A DNA stretch of 17,962 nucleotides from an uncultured Flavobacteriales bacterium (GCA_938084875.1 CALKFX010000165.1:1-17962); one strand, 5' to 3'; numbered from the stretch's first letter, positions 7,061-14,583 are shown. Made by a program: numbers and translations. The notes: generated by a model from the sequence alone, not told the origin.

Positions 7061-7423
7061 ATGGATATAATTAAAGAAATTTCGAATGAACTTAACGAAT
7101 CGAAGCAGTGGCCTTCTTTTAGTTCTGGCGATACGATAACTGTTACCTACAAGATTAAAGAAGGTAGTAAGGAGAGATTGCAATCATTTCAAGGAACTGT
7201 TATCCAAAGAAGAGGTTCGGGATCAACAGAAACTTTTACAATTAGAAAAATGTCAGGTGGTACAGGAGTTGAAAGAATATTTCCACTTGGATCTCCTTTT
7301 TTAGAAAAAATTGTGGTAAATAAAGAAGGTTCTGTAAGAAGATCCAGATTATTTTACCTAAGAGAAAGAACTGGGAAATCTGCTAGAATTAAAGAAAAGA
7401 AATACTTTTCAAAGAAAAAATAG
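7061..7423 (+). CDS. rplS: 50S ribosomal protein bL19
   Basis: A 120-residue basic protein matching bL19 throughout. Seen: SFSSGDTITVTYKIKEG (20-36), QSFQGTVIQRRGSG (41-54), TFTIRKMSGGTGVERIFPL (58-76), SVRRSRLFYLRERTGKSARI (91-110) and a lysine-rich tail. Known of the family: sits at the 30S-50S interface near bridge B8. The length is slightly above the roughly 115 residues typical of E. coli. It is the last gene of the plus-strand cluster. Its stop lies only three bases from the stop of the convergent argS, so any transcription end must lie inside argS. Confidence 0.97.
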   Translation: MDIIKEISNELNESKQWPSFSSGDTITVTYKIKEGSKERLQSFQGTVIQRRGSGSTETFTIRKMSGGTGVERIFPLGSPFLEKIVVNKEGSVRRSRLFYLRERTGKSARIKEKKYFSKKK

Positions 7424-7426
7424 TTC

Positions 7427-9211
7427 TTACATCCTTTCAGGCATTTCAATACCTAAAATTTTCATTCCCTTTTCAATTATTTCTGCAACTAGTTTAGACA
7501 TTTGAATTCTAAAGTTACGGAGTGAATCTTCCCTTTCTGTTATTATAGGATGATCTTGGTAAAAGGAATTATAAGATTTGACTAAACTATATAAGTAATT
7601 AGCCAATAAATAGGGAGATAGCTCTTTGGCAGATTGGGCTAAGACATCTGCAAAATTTGAAATGCATTTTAATACTTCTAGTTCTTTAGGATTTAATTTT
7701 AAGTTTTCAATACTAAATGCGTTATTCAAATCTTCGTACTTATTTAATAAACTCATGATTCTAACGAAAGTATATTGAATAAAAGGACCAGTATGTCCAG
7801 AAAGATCTATAGTTTCTTTTGGATTAAAAGACATTTTCTTTTTTGGATCTACTTTTAAAAGAAAATATTTCAATCCAGAATTACCAATCTTTTTACAGAT
7901 GTCCAAAATTTCATCCTCAGATAATTCTTCTAAAAAGCCCCTTTCCGATGTTAAAGATTTTGCTTCATTTATTACAGAATTTAGTAATTCATCTGCGTCT
8001 ACTACTGTGCCTTCTCTAGATTTCATTTTACCCTCTGGAAGTTCAACCATCCCATAGGAAAGATGAAAACAGTTGGAAGCCCAACTATAATTTAATTTAT
8101 TTAAAATATTGAATAGTACTTTGAAATGGTGGTTTTGTTCATTTCCAACAGTGTAAATAATTCCCGATAGATTTGGATAATCATTATATCTTTGAACGGC
8201 AGTTCCAATGTCTTGTGTCATATATACGGATGTACCATCTGAACGAACTAATAATTTGTCATCTAGACTATCGTCAGAGAAGCTAATCCAAATTGAACCA
8301 TCTTCCTTAGAATAAAAAATACCATTTTCAACACCTTGTTGAACCACTTCTTTTCCTAAACGATAGGTTTCTGATTCGTAATAAAGATGATCAAATTTCA
8401 CATTTAAGTCTTTGTATGTTTTATCAAAACCACTGTATACCCATTGATTCATTTTTTCCCACAAAGCTCTTACCTTGGGATCTTCATTTTCCCATAACAA
8501 AAGCATTTTTTGAGCCTCTAATAAAATAGGTGCTTTTAGTTTTGCATCTTTTTCAGACAACCCACTATCAATTAATTCTTTTATCTCTTGTTTGTAAACC
8601 TTATCAAAAATAACATAGTACTTTCCAACCAGATGATCACCTTTCAGATTAGTAGACATTGGAGTTTCTCCATTACCAAATTTTTTCCACGCAACCATAG
8701 ATTTACAAATATGAATCCCTCTATCATTGACAATTTGAGTTTTAACTACTTTGTGACCAGCTGCTTTTAAAAGAGAAACTACACTATCCCCTAAAAAAAT
8801 ATTTCTTAAATGCCCCAAATGTAGCGGCTTATTAGTATTTGGAGAAGAATATTCTACCATGTAAAGTACACCAGAGGGATTAGAAACAAAGCCATAATTA
8901 TCTTCTTGTAACCAACCTTTAAAAAAAGTGAGCCAATATTTTTGCTTTATTTTAAGATTTAAGAATCCTTTGACAACATTAAAGTCATCAAAATAATTTT
9001 CATTTTCAAGCAAATAATCCCCAATAAATTCAGCTGTTTTTTCAGGTGATTTTTTACTCAGCTTAAGTAAAGAAAAAACTACCAACGTTAAATCTCCATC
9101 AAAATCTTTCTTTGTGTTTTCAATAACAATTAAATCTTGGATATTATCACCTTCAAATAAAGTATTTACTGCTGTAACAATAGACTTTTTAATTGTAGAA
9201 AAATTGATCAT
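7427..9211 (-). CDS. argS: Arginyl-tRNA synthetase
   Basis: A 594-residue class I synthetase, full length. Seen: N-terminal Arg-tRNA-binding domain (about 1-90), VEYSSPNTNKPLHLGHLRN with the HIGH-type motif HLGH (131-134), GDSVVSLLKAAGHKV (141-155), VNDRGIH, SDGTSVYMTQDIGTA, and GKMKSREGTVVDADEL as the KMSKS equivalent (395-400). A helical DALR-type anticodon-binding domain fills about 470-594 and ends GIEMPERM. Known of the family: charges tRNA-Arg with arginine using ATP, and needs bound tRNA for arginine activation. The KMKS form of the signature lysine loop is normal in Bacteroidota ArgRS. It follows msrA on the same strand after 59 bp, with a candidate promoter in that gap, so it is probably transcribed on its own. 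Confidence 0.96.
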   Translation of the reverse strand: MINFSTIKKSIVTAVNTLFEGDNIQDLIVIENTKKDFDGDLTLVVFSLLKLSKKSPEKTAEFIGDYLLENENYFDDFNVVKGFLNLKIKQKYWLTFFKGWLQEDNYGFVSNPSGVLYMVEYSSPNTNKPLHLGHLRNIFLGDSVVSLLKAAGHKVVKTQIVNDRGIHICKSMVAWKKFGNGETPMSTNLKGDHLVGKYYVIFDKVYKQEIKELIDSGLSEKDAKLKAPILLEAQKMLLLWENEDPKVRALWEKMNQWVYSGFDKTYKDLNVKFDHLYYESETYRLGKEVVQQGVENGIFYSKEDGSIWISFSDDSLDDKLLVRSDGTSVYMTQDIGTAVQRYNDYPNLSGIIYTVGNEQNHHFKVLFNILNKLNYSWASNCFHLSYGMVELPEGKMKSREGTVVDADELLNSVINEAKSLTSERGFLEELSEDEILDICKKIGNSGLKYFLLKVDPKKKMSFNPKETIDLSGHTGPFIQYTFVRIMSLLNKYEDLNNAFSIENLKLNPKELEVLKCISNFADVLAQSAKELSPYLLANYLYSLVKSYNSFYQDHPIITEREDSLRNFRIQMSKLVAEIIEKGMKILGIEMPERM

Positions 9212-9243
9212 AAAAATTACTTGGTTTAAAATTAAGCTATGGA

Positions 9244-9251
9244 CAAAGTTA
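9244..9251 (-). promoter_or_regulatory. Candidate -7 promoter element for argS
   Basis: Read on the minus strand this is TAACTTTG, an exact TAnnTTTG, in the 59-bp gap between the msrA stop and the argS start. A start near 9237 would give a leader of about 25 bases. The nearest minus-strand TTG (complement of 9279-9281) is 27 bases upstream, which is long, so the -33 element is unconvincing. Confidence 0.35.
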
Positions 9252-9270
9252 CTTGTTATTTCTTGGGGAT

Positions 9271-9900
9271 TTATTTCTCAAATATTTTTTTATACTTTTC
9301 TATCTTAGGCTGAATTACAAATTGACAATAACCTTGACTTTTATTATTGTTATAGTAATTATGGTGGTAATCTTCTGCAGGATAAAAAATATCAATTTTC
9401 TCAACTTGAGTAACTATAGGTTGGTCCCATACTTTTTCGGTTATTAATTCTTCCTTGAATTTTAAAACCTCAACTTTGTGAGAATCTTTAACAAAGAAAA
9501 TAGCAGACCTATATTGAGTTCCAATATCATTGCCTTGTCTGTTTAAAGTTGTTGGATCATGGGTTTTCCAAAAAACTTCTAAAAGATGAGCTAAATCAAC
9601 TATGGATGGATTAAATACAATTTTAGCAACTTCAGCATGTCCAGTTTTTCCGGAGCAAACTTCATTGTAAGTTGGGTTTTTAATTGTACCTCCACAGTAG
9701 CCTGGAGTTACCTCTTCAACTCCATTTACTTGCTGAAAGATTGCCTCAACACACCAAAAACAACCAGCGCCAAAATAAATCGTATCTAAATGTTCATTTT
9801 GCATATCCAAACTTTTTAAATCATTGTTATTATTTCCAAGACAATTATAAAATGGTAAAAATATTAATAAATATAGGCATCTAAACAATGTTGATTTCAT
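9271..9900 (-). CDS. msrA: Peptide methionine sulfoxide reductase A, probably exported
   Basis: A 209-residue protein with a complete MsrA domain from about residue 38. Seen: YFGAGCFWCVEAIFQQ with the catalytic Cys47 in GCFWC (46-50), GYCGG (68-72), NPTYNEVCSGKTGHAEV (75-91), FWKTHDPTTLNRQGNDIGTQYRS, EDYHHNYY, and a late cysteine in SQGYCQF that is a likely resolving residue. Known of the family: reduces methionine-S-sulfoxide in proteins, or free, using thioredoxin-like donors. The first 20 residues form a hydrophobic signal (YLLIFLPFYNC) ending at Cys20, followed by an N/D-rich linker. This looks like a lipoprotein signal with an atypical lipobox, so the enzyme probably acts outside the cytoplasm. 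It is divergent from the phosphoesterase gene across about 50 bp. The enzyme call is firm; lipidation is less certain. Confidence 0.94.
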   Translation of the reverse strand: MKSTLFRCLYLLIFLPFYNCLGNNNNDLKSLDMQNEHLDTIYFGAGCFWCVEAIFQQVNGVEEVTPGYCGGTIKNPTYNEVCSGKTGHAEVAKIVFNPSIVDLAHLLEVFWKTHDPTTLNRQGNDIGTQYRSAIFFVKDSHKVEVLKFKEELITEKVWDQPIVTQVEKIDIFYPAEDYHHNYYNNNKSQGYCQFVIQPKIEKYKKIFEK

Positions 9901-9952
9901 AAATTATATATTTAAATGAAATTAACTATTCTAAGACAAAGAAATCAATTTG

Positions 9953-10480
9953 ATGAAGAAAATTGGCATTATTTCTGACACACATAGTTTTTGGGACGAC
10001 TCATTTGATAAATATTTTTCAAATTGTGATGAAATTTGGCACGCTGGAGACATCGGCGATTTAAAAATCACAGATAAGCTTAGTGAAATTGCTCCTCTTA
10101 AAGGAGTTTATGGGAATATAGATAACAATAGAATAAGACAAGAATTTCCATTAAATCAATATATAGAGTATGGAAATCACAAAGTTCTAATGACTCATAT
10201 CGGAGGAAAACCTTACAATTATTACAAAAACTCCAAACAAGAAATTGAAAAATTCAAGCCAACTATTTTTGTTTGTGGACATTCTCATATATGTAGAGTG
10301 ATTAATGATAAAAAATACAATATGCTATATATAAACCCGGGAGCAGCAGGGATTGTAGGGTTCCATAAAGTAAGAACAATAGTTAGGTTTGAACTTCACA
10401 TGGAAACCATAAAGAATTTAGAAGTAATAGAATTAAAAAAAAGAAAGGATTTATCTAAGTCTATCCAAAGAGTTAACTAA
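9953..10480 (+). CDS. YfcE/MJ0936-type metallophosphoesterase
   Basis: 175 residues from the ATG at 9953; an adjacent in-frame TTG at 9950 would add one residue. Seen are all metal-site motifs of the small calcineurin-like phosphoesterases: SDTH (Asp9, His11), HAGDIGD (Asp33), YGNID (Asn55), THIGG (His82), and GHSH (His110, His112), followed by NPGAAG. Known of the family: Mn- or Ni-dependent phosphodiesterases with poorly defined natural substrates. The protein is cytoplasmic with no signal. The basic tail KKRKDLSKSIQRVN extends past the usual core, and its codons overlap the end of the convergent DUF4293 gene by 30 bp. It stands alone between divergent msrA and convergent DUF4293, so neighbours give no functional hint. 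Confidence 0.9.
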   Translation: MKKIGIISDTHSFWDDSFDKYFSNCDEIWHAGDIGDLKITDKLSEIAPLKGVYGNIDNNRIRQEFPLNQYIEYGNHKVLMTHIGGKPYNYYKNSKQEIEKFKPTIFVCGHSHICRVINDKKYNMLYINPGAAGIVGFHKVRTIVRFELHMETIKNLEVIELKKRKDLSKSIQRVN

Positions 10481-10927
10481 TTTCTCATCTTTCTTAATAG
10501 CTCTATTGGCAAGAAAAATGATTGGTAAAGAAGCTACTAAAAGATACATGCTAAAAGTATAATTAATTGTCTGTAAAGAATTATTTTCATTTCCTAATAA
10601 AAATTCCTCGGCACTTGACACTTCTAAAAACATATAGACAAGAGTAATTAAAACAAAAAAGTAAGAAAGCATGCCATATCTTAACTGCTTCTGTCTTTTC
10701 TTAAAATTGACCAACATTAAGATTCCGAAAGCAACAGCTACTAAATAACCAGAATAAAATGGATAAACTTTAAATCCTTCTAAAGAAGATTTACTTTCCC
10801 ACCCTGTTGGATAAAAATCATAAGTAGATTGACCTTCTAAAACTATGGAAGCAAATGGAAGAAAAGAGGCTGTAAATAAAACAGCGCAAAACAGTATTAT
10901 ATAGATAGTTTGTATTCTTTGAAGCAT
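10451..10927 (-). CDS. DUF4293 family four-helix membrane protein
   Basis: 158 residues with four predicted membrane helices at about 7-30, 55-75, 83-102 and 122-140. Seen: the N-terminus MLQRIQTIYIILFCAVLF and the C-terminus NRAIKKDEKLVNSLDRLR, both characteristic of DUF4293 proteins, which are widespread in Bacteroidota and have no assigned function. A short extracytoplasmic stretch lies between helices 1 and 2 (about 31-54), and the conserved basic tail would be cytoplasmic. It is divergent from rho across 175 bp; this neighbourhood recurs in Flavobacteria to my knowledge. The C-terminal codons overlap the convergent phosphoesterase gene. No function can be assigned. Confidence 0.85.
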   Translation of the reverse strand: MLQRIQTIYIILFCAVLFTASFLPFASIVLEGQSTYDFYPTGWESKSSLEGFKVYPFYSGYLVAVAFGILMLVNFKKRQKQLRYGMLSYFFVLITLVYMFLEVSSAEEFLLGNENNSLQTINYTFSMYLLVASLPIIFLANRAIKKDEKLVNSLDRLR

Positions 10928-11010
10928 AAAAATTAAAATTTAAGATTTATTATTTGTAAAAATAGTTATTAAGATCAATGCAAAAAATTTTTTTAAATAA
11001 GATACTTTAT

Positions 11011-11018
11011 TATATTTG
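11011..11018 (+). promoter_or_regulatory. Candidate -7 promoter element for rho
   Basis: TATATTTG fits TAnnTTTG exactly in the 175-bp divergent gap before rho. Transcription from about 11024 would give a leader near 78 bases, holding a 5-bp inverted repeat CTTAA/TTAAG at 11042-11055. No TTG lies at -33 spacing upstream; that stretch is nearly all A and T, so the match rests on the -7 alone. The rest of 10928-11102 shows no other gene or convincing signal. Confidence 0.35.
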
Positions 11019-11102
11019 GCATGTCTATCGACAAAATTCCACTTAATTTCTTAAGAAAAAATTTAAAAAACAATTTACCCCTTTTAAACTAATCTTCCAT
11101 AG

Positions 11103-12680
11103 ATGTACGATATTGAAAAATTAAATAATAAGAAAGTTACTGAACTTAGAGAAATTGCAGAAAAATTAAATATTTCTAAAGCAGATAAACTTAAAAAACA
11201 AGAGTTAGTATATAAAATTCTAGACGAACAAGCTCTTAAACCGTCATCAGAAAATAACAAAAAAGAAACTACTTCGCAAAAGTTAGAGTCAACTAACACT
11301 GCTGTAAAAAAGTCTGAAAGAACAACAGAGCCTAGAAAAAAGCCTGTACATTCTAACGATAGAAACAGCACTAGAAACAGCGATAGAAATAAGGACAGAA
11401 GCAACGATAGAAACAACGACAGAAGCAACGATAGAAACAACGACAGAAATAACGATAGGAACAACGACAGGAATAACGATAGGAACAAGGATAGAAACAA
11501 CGATAGGAATAAGGATAGAAATAATGAAAGAAATAATAAACGTGAGGATTACGAATATGATTTTGCAGGAATTATAATTAGCGAAGGTGTATTAGAGTTA
11601 ATGCAAGATGGCTACGGATTTTTAAGATCGGCTGATTATCATTATTTATCCTCCCCAGATGATGTATATGTATCTCAATCTCAAGTTAAATTTTTCGGTC
11701 TTAAAACTGGAGATACTATAAAAGGAACAGTAAGACCTCCTAAATTTGGTGAAAGGTACTTTCCATTGGTTGAAGTTGAAAAAATTAACGGAAGAGATCC
11801 AGAATTCATTAGAGATAGAGTGCCTTTTGAATCCTTAACCCCTTTATTCCCATCTGAAAAATTCAACTTAACTGGACACAGCCAAGAATCTATTTCTACT
11901 AGAGTTATGGATTTATTTTCTCCTATTGGTAAAGGACAAAGAGGAATGATTGTAGCCCAACCTAAAACTGGAAAAACTGTCTTACTTAAAGATGTAGCTA
12001 ATGCTATTGCTGCCAACCACCCAGAGACCTATTTAATGGTTTTATTGATTGATGAAAGACCAGAAGAAGTTACCGACATGCAAAGAAGTGTAAAAGCGGA
12101 AGTTATTGCCTCTACATTTGACGAACCAGCAGACAGACATGTAAAAGTAGCCAATATAGTTCTTCAGAAAGCTAAAAGATTAGTGGAATGTGGTCATGAT
12201 GTTTGTATTCTTTTAGATTCTATCACCAGACTTGCGAGAGCATATAACACGGTAATGCCTGCTTCAGGAAAAGTATTAACAGGTGGTGTTGATGCCAATG
12301 CGCTTCATAAACCAAAAAGATTTTTTGGAGCTGCAAGAAAAATTGAAAACGGAGGGTCACTAACTATTTTAGCAACAGCACTTACAGAAACTGGGTCTAA
12401 AATGGATGAAGTAATTTTCGAAGAGTTTAAAGGAACTGGTAATATGGAATTACAGTTGGATAGAAAAATATCCAATAGAAGAATTTTCCCAGCTATAGAT
12501 ATACTTACATCTGGAACAAGGAGAGAAGATCTATTAATGGATAAAGAAACCTTACAAAGAGTTTGGATTCTTAGAAAACATTTAGCGGATATGAACCCAA
12601 TAGAAGCTATGGAATTTATAAAAGATAGACTTAGATCCTCTAAATCAAATGAAGAGTTCTTGGTATCTATGAATGGATAA
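11103..12680 (+). CDS. rho: Transcription termination factor Rho with a long N/D/R-rich insert
   Basis: 525 residues, about 100 more than E. coli Rho (419). Domains: an N-terminal SAP-like helical domain (1-45, KLNNKKVTELREIAEKLNI), a disordered insert (about 46-149) that includes 15 tandem tetrapeptides of DRNN type at 86-145, a cold-shock-like RNA-binding domain (about 155-230, DGYGFLRSADYHYL), then the RecA-type ATPase. Walker A is AQPKTGKT (285-292) and Walker B ILLD (369-372); the Q-loop is SGKVLTGGVD (388-397) and the R-loop GTGNMELQLDR (444-454). Known of the family: a hexameric RNA-dependent ATPase that ends transcription. Disordered inserts are typical of Bacteroidota Rho, and in Bacteroides thetaiotaomicron the insert has been tied to condensate formation. 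The stop shares one base with the DUF4199 start (TAATG). The enzyme call is certain; the insert's role is inferred. Confidence 0.97.
   Translation: MYDIEKLNNKKVTELREIAEKLNISKADKLKKQELVYKILDEQALKPSSENNKKETTSQKLESTNTAVKKSERTTEPRKKPVHSNDRNSTRNSDRNKDRSNDRNNDRSNDRNNDRNNDRNNDRNNDRNKDRNNDRNKDRNNERNNKREDYEYDFAGIIISEGVLELMQDGYGFLRSADYHYLSSPDDVYVSQSQVKFFGLKTGDTIKGTVRPPKFGERYFPLVEVEKINGRDPEFIRDRVPFESLTPLFPSEKFNLTGHSQESISTRVMDLFSPIGKGQRGMIVAQPKTGKTVLLKDVANAIAANHPETYLMVLLIDERPEEVTDMQRSVKAEVIASTFDEPADRHVKVANIVLQKAKRLVECGHDVCILLDSITRLARAYNTVMPASGKVLTGGVDANALHKPKRFFGAARKIENGGSLTILATALTETGSKMDEVIFEEFKGTGNMELQLDRKISNRRIFPAIDILTSGTRREDLLMDKETLQRVWILRKHLADMNPIEAMEFIKDRLRSSKSNEEFLVSMNG
11358..11537 (+). repeat. 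12-bp in-frame tandem repeat inside rho
   Basis: Fifteen successive 12-bp units of the form GAT/GAC-AGA/AGG-AAC/AAT/AGC-AAC/AAT/AAG encode D-R-N-N with variants DRNK, DRSN, DRNS, TRNS and ERNN. The reading frame stays intact because the period is a multiple of three. Synonymous drift between units (GAT/GAC, AGA/AGG, AAC/AAT) shows the array is not freshly duplicated throughout, while alternating near-identical pairs suggest past slippage. Such an array is expected to vary in length between strains. Confidence 0.95.
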
Positions 12681-13228
12681 TGTTTAAGTACATAAAAACT
12701 TCTTTTATTGCCATTATTATTTCGCTATTATACGAATTAATAATTCATCAATCTAATCTAGAAATTGATTTTCAACTGAGCTTAATTAGCTTTATTTTTC
12801 ATTCCTTAAATCTAATTATAACTGTTGTGTTAGCTGTAAATTATCAAAACCCAACAACATCTAGAATAGATAACTTAAAAAAGGGAATTTTAATAAGCAT
12901 TGTATTCTCCTTTTCTATAAGTTTTTATTTCTACAGTTACCACAAGTGGATAAATCCGGAGTTTTTAGAAAATAAAAAAAAATCACTAATCGAACTCTCG
13001 GAAAATCCTGAAACTTTACGACAAGCAAAATTGAATATAGATTCAAATCCAGACTTTTACAATGGGAAATCTGCACAAGATCTGTTAGAAATGCAGCAAG
13101 AAAACATTAATGATATATTAAAACCAAGTAAAGTATTTCCAATTAGTTTGTTTTCATTTTTATTTTTAGGAATGATATCTACCTTAATAATAAGTATTTT
13201 GACGAATTTATTTCAAAATAAAACTTAA
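12680..13228 (+). CDS. DUF4199-like four-helix membrane protein
   Basis: 182 residues with hydrophobic segments at about 7-23, 33-54, 68-86 and 152-176, and a polar stretch (about 90-150) between helices 3 and 4 rich in E, N, K and Q. This layout, with the helix-3-to-4 loop containing NPEFLENKKKSLIEL-like and FYNGKSAQDL-like segments, fits the DUF4199 proteins of Bacteroidota, which have no known function. I judge this from overall pattern, not from a decisive motif. The ATG shares its A with the rho TAA stop, so translation is probably coupled to rho. Its stop codon overlaps that of the convergent mpl by four bases. It may simply share rho expression; no functional link is visible. Confidence 0.72.
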   Translation: MFKYIKTSFIAIIISLLYELIIHQSNLEIDFQLSLISFIFHSLNLIITVVLAVNYQNPTTSRIDNLKKGILISIVFSFSISFYFYSYHKWINPEFLENKKKSLIELSENPETLRQAKLNIDSNPDFYNGKSAQDLLEMQQENINDILKPSKVFPISLFSFLFLGMISTLIISILTNLFQNKT

Positions 13229-14583
13229 ATTATCTTATTGGCTAAACTATCGAAATCCAAGCCGTCAAAATTACCACTGCTCATCATTAAAAGATTAGAA
13301 TTATCCCAATGTTCTGAAAACAATTGATTTTGTAAATCCTTAGATGAAGTAAAAACTTTAAGGTTAGGAGTTCCAAAAGCATTATAAACGTCTTGCTCTG
13401 TAATATTGTCAAGTCTTTTATGCTTAATTGTTTCAATATTGTAATAAACGTAAGCTATATCGGCTGCAAGCATACTTTTAGAATATAATTTCAGAAACTC
13501 TGCGTTCAAACTACTAAAAGTATGTAGTTCCATACAGGCAACTAATTTTCTATCTGGAAATTGATTTTTTAATGCGTTGGTTGTTGCCTTTAATTTAGAT
13601 GGTGAATGAGCAAAATCTTTATAAAATGCTGAATGATCATTGGCTTTCACCAATTCCATTCTTTTAGATGCCCCTTTAAAATCGGACACAGATTGATAAA
13701 AGTTTATTTTATCAATTCCAATTTTCTCACATACTAACTGAGCAGCTTTTAAATTTTGAAGATTATGAACTCCAAAAATTTCTATTGAATGTCTGTTGTT
13801 ATTATCATCTATTAGTAAAGTATTGGATTTTTCTATGATATGATTATGGGTGCTATAGGGAATTAATTGGCAATAATAGGTATTTGAATTGACCATATTA
13901 TTTAGATTTTCATCTTCTTCACAATAAATTAGTGCCCCATTTTCTTGGATACTTTCCGCAAAAATATGGAACTGTTTTATGTAGTTTTCAAATGTTGGAA
14001 AAACATTTATATGATCCCAAGCAATTCCACTTATTACAGCAATATTTGGTCTATAGAGATGAAATTTAGGTCTTCTATCAATTGGAGAAGACAGGTATTC
14101 ATCTCCTTCAATAATCGCTATTTTAGAAGAGTCGGATAATCTAACCATACAATCAAATCCTTCGAGCTGGGCTCCAACCATATAGTTATGGTCTATATTG
14201 TTTTTGTTCAAAACATGAAGAATCATGCTAGTAATTGAAGTCTTGCCATGGCTCCCACCAATGACAACTCTTAGCTGATTTTTAGTTTGCTCATAAATAA
14301 ATTCAGGATAAGAAAAAACTGGAATTTGAAGTTCTTTTGCTTTTAACAATTCAGGATTATCAATTCTAGCGTGCATTCCAAGAATTATGGTATCTATCTT
14401 TTCATTTATAAGAGCTGGATTCCAGCCAATTTTTTCTGGTAATAGTCCATATTTTTCTAATCTTTCTTTAGATGGACTAAAAATCTCATCGTCAGAACCT
14501 GACACTATTTCTCCCTTTAAAAAAAGTGCAATTGCTAAATTATGCATAGCACTACCTCCAATAGCTATAAAATGAAAATGCAT
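13225..14583 (-). CDS. mpl: UDP-N-acetylmuramate:tripeptide ligase (Mpl-type Mur ligase)
   Basis: A 452-residue Mur ligase, full length. Seen: N-terminal Rossmann start HFHFIAIGGSAMHNLAIAL (2-20) with GSD at 29-31, ATP-binding P-loop GGSHGKTS (109-116), IIEGDEYLSSPIDRRPKF (157-174), AWDHINVFPTF (188-198), GVHNLQNLKAA, DFAHSPSKLKATTNAL, and a C-terminal MMSSGNFDGL. Known of the family: Mpl attaches recycled L-Ala-D-Glu-meso-DAP to UDP-MurNAc, while MurC adds only L-alanine. EGDEYLSSPIDRRPKF and FAHSPS match Mpl more than MurC, and the N-terminus resembles E. coli Mpl. It is cytoplasmic. It stands alone on the minus strand, convergent with DUF4199 (shared TTAA at the stops) and divergent from rarA. 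MurC remains the alternative but is less likely. Confidence 0.87.
   Translation of the reverse strand: MHFHFIAIGGSAMHNLAIALFLKGEIVSGSDDEIFSPSKERLEKYGLLPEKIGWNPALINEKIDTIILGMHARIDNPELLKAKELQIPVFSYPEFIYEQTKNQLRVVIGGSHGKTSITSMILHVLNKNNIDHNYMVGAQLEGFDCMVRLSDSSKIAIIEGDEYLSSPIDRRPKFHLYRPNIAVISGIAWDHINVFPTFENYIKQFHIFAESIQENGALIYCEEDENLNNMVNSNTYYCQLIPYSTHNHIIEKSNTLLIDDNNNRHSIEIFGVHNLQNLKAAQLVCEKIGIDKINFYQSVSDFKGASKRMELVKANDHSAFYKDFAHSPSKLKATTNALKNQFPDRKLVACMELHTFSSLNAEFLKLYSKSMLAADIAYVYYNIETIKHKRLDNITEQDVYNAFGTPNLKVFTSSKDLQNQLFSEHWDNSNLLMMSSGNFDGLDFDSLANKII

Noticed and set aside
7394..7410. GAAAAG/CTTTTC inverted repeat near the rplS end, a possible terminator for argS
   Set aside because: The 6-bp stem has only two G-C pairs and the minus-strand T-run after it is broken. 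It lies within lysine codons of bL19, which generate such A-rich tracts.
11021..11092. A 23-codon open frame (MSIDKIPLNFL...) ending 10 bp before rho, possibly a leader peptide
   Set aside because: Its ATG lies only 3 bases after the -7 element, at or before the expected transcription start, and it has no attenuator-like residue bias. Chance frames of this size are common.
11084..11500. Minus-strand open frame starting with many FLSL repeats, looking like a hydrophobic membrane peptide
   Set aside because: It is the antisense reading of the rho 12-bp repeat. The repeat's codon bias keeps that frame open, and the rho frame is strongly family-conserved.
11358..11537. Short regular repeat considered as a CRISPR or origin-type iteron array
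   Set aside because: The units are contiguous 12-mers with no spacers, stay in the rho frame and encode a protein repeat.
13234..13265. GGCT ... AGCC pairing near the end of mpl as a terminator
   Set aside because: Only four base pairs with a 16-base loop and no following T-run; not convincing.
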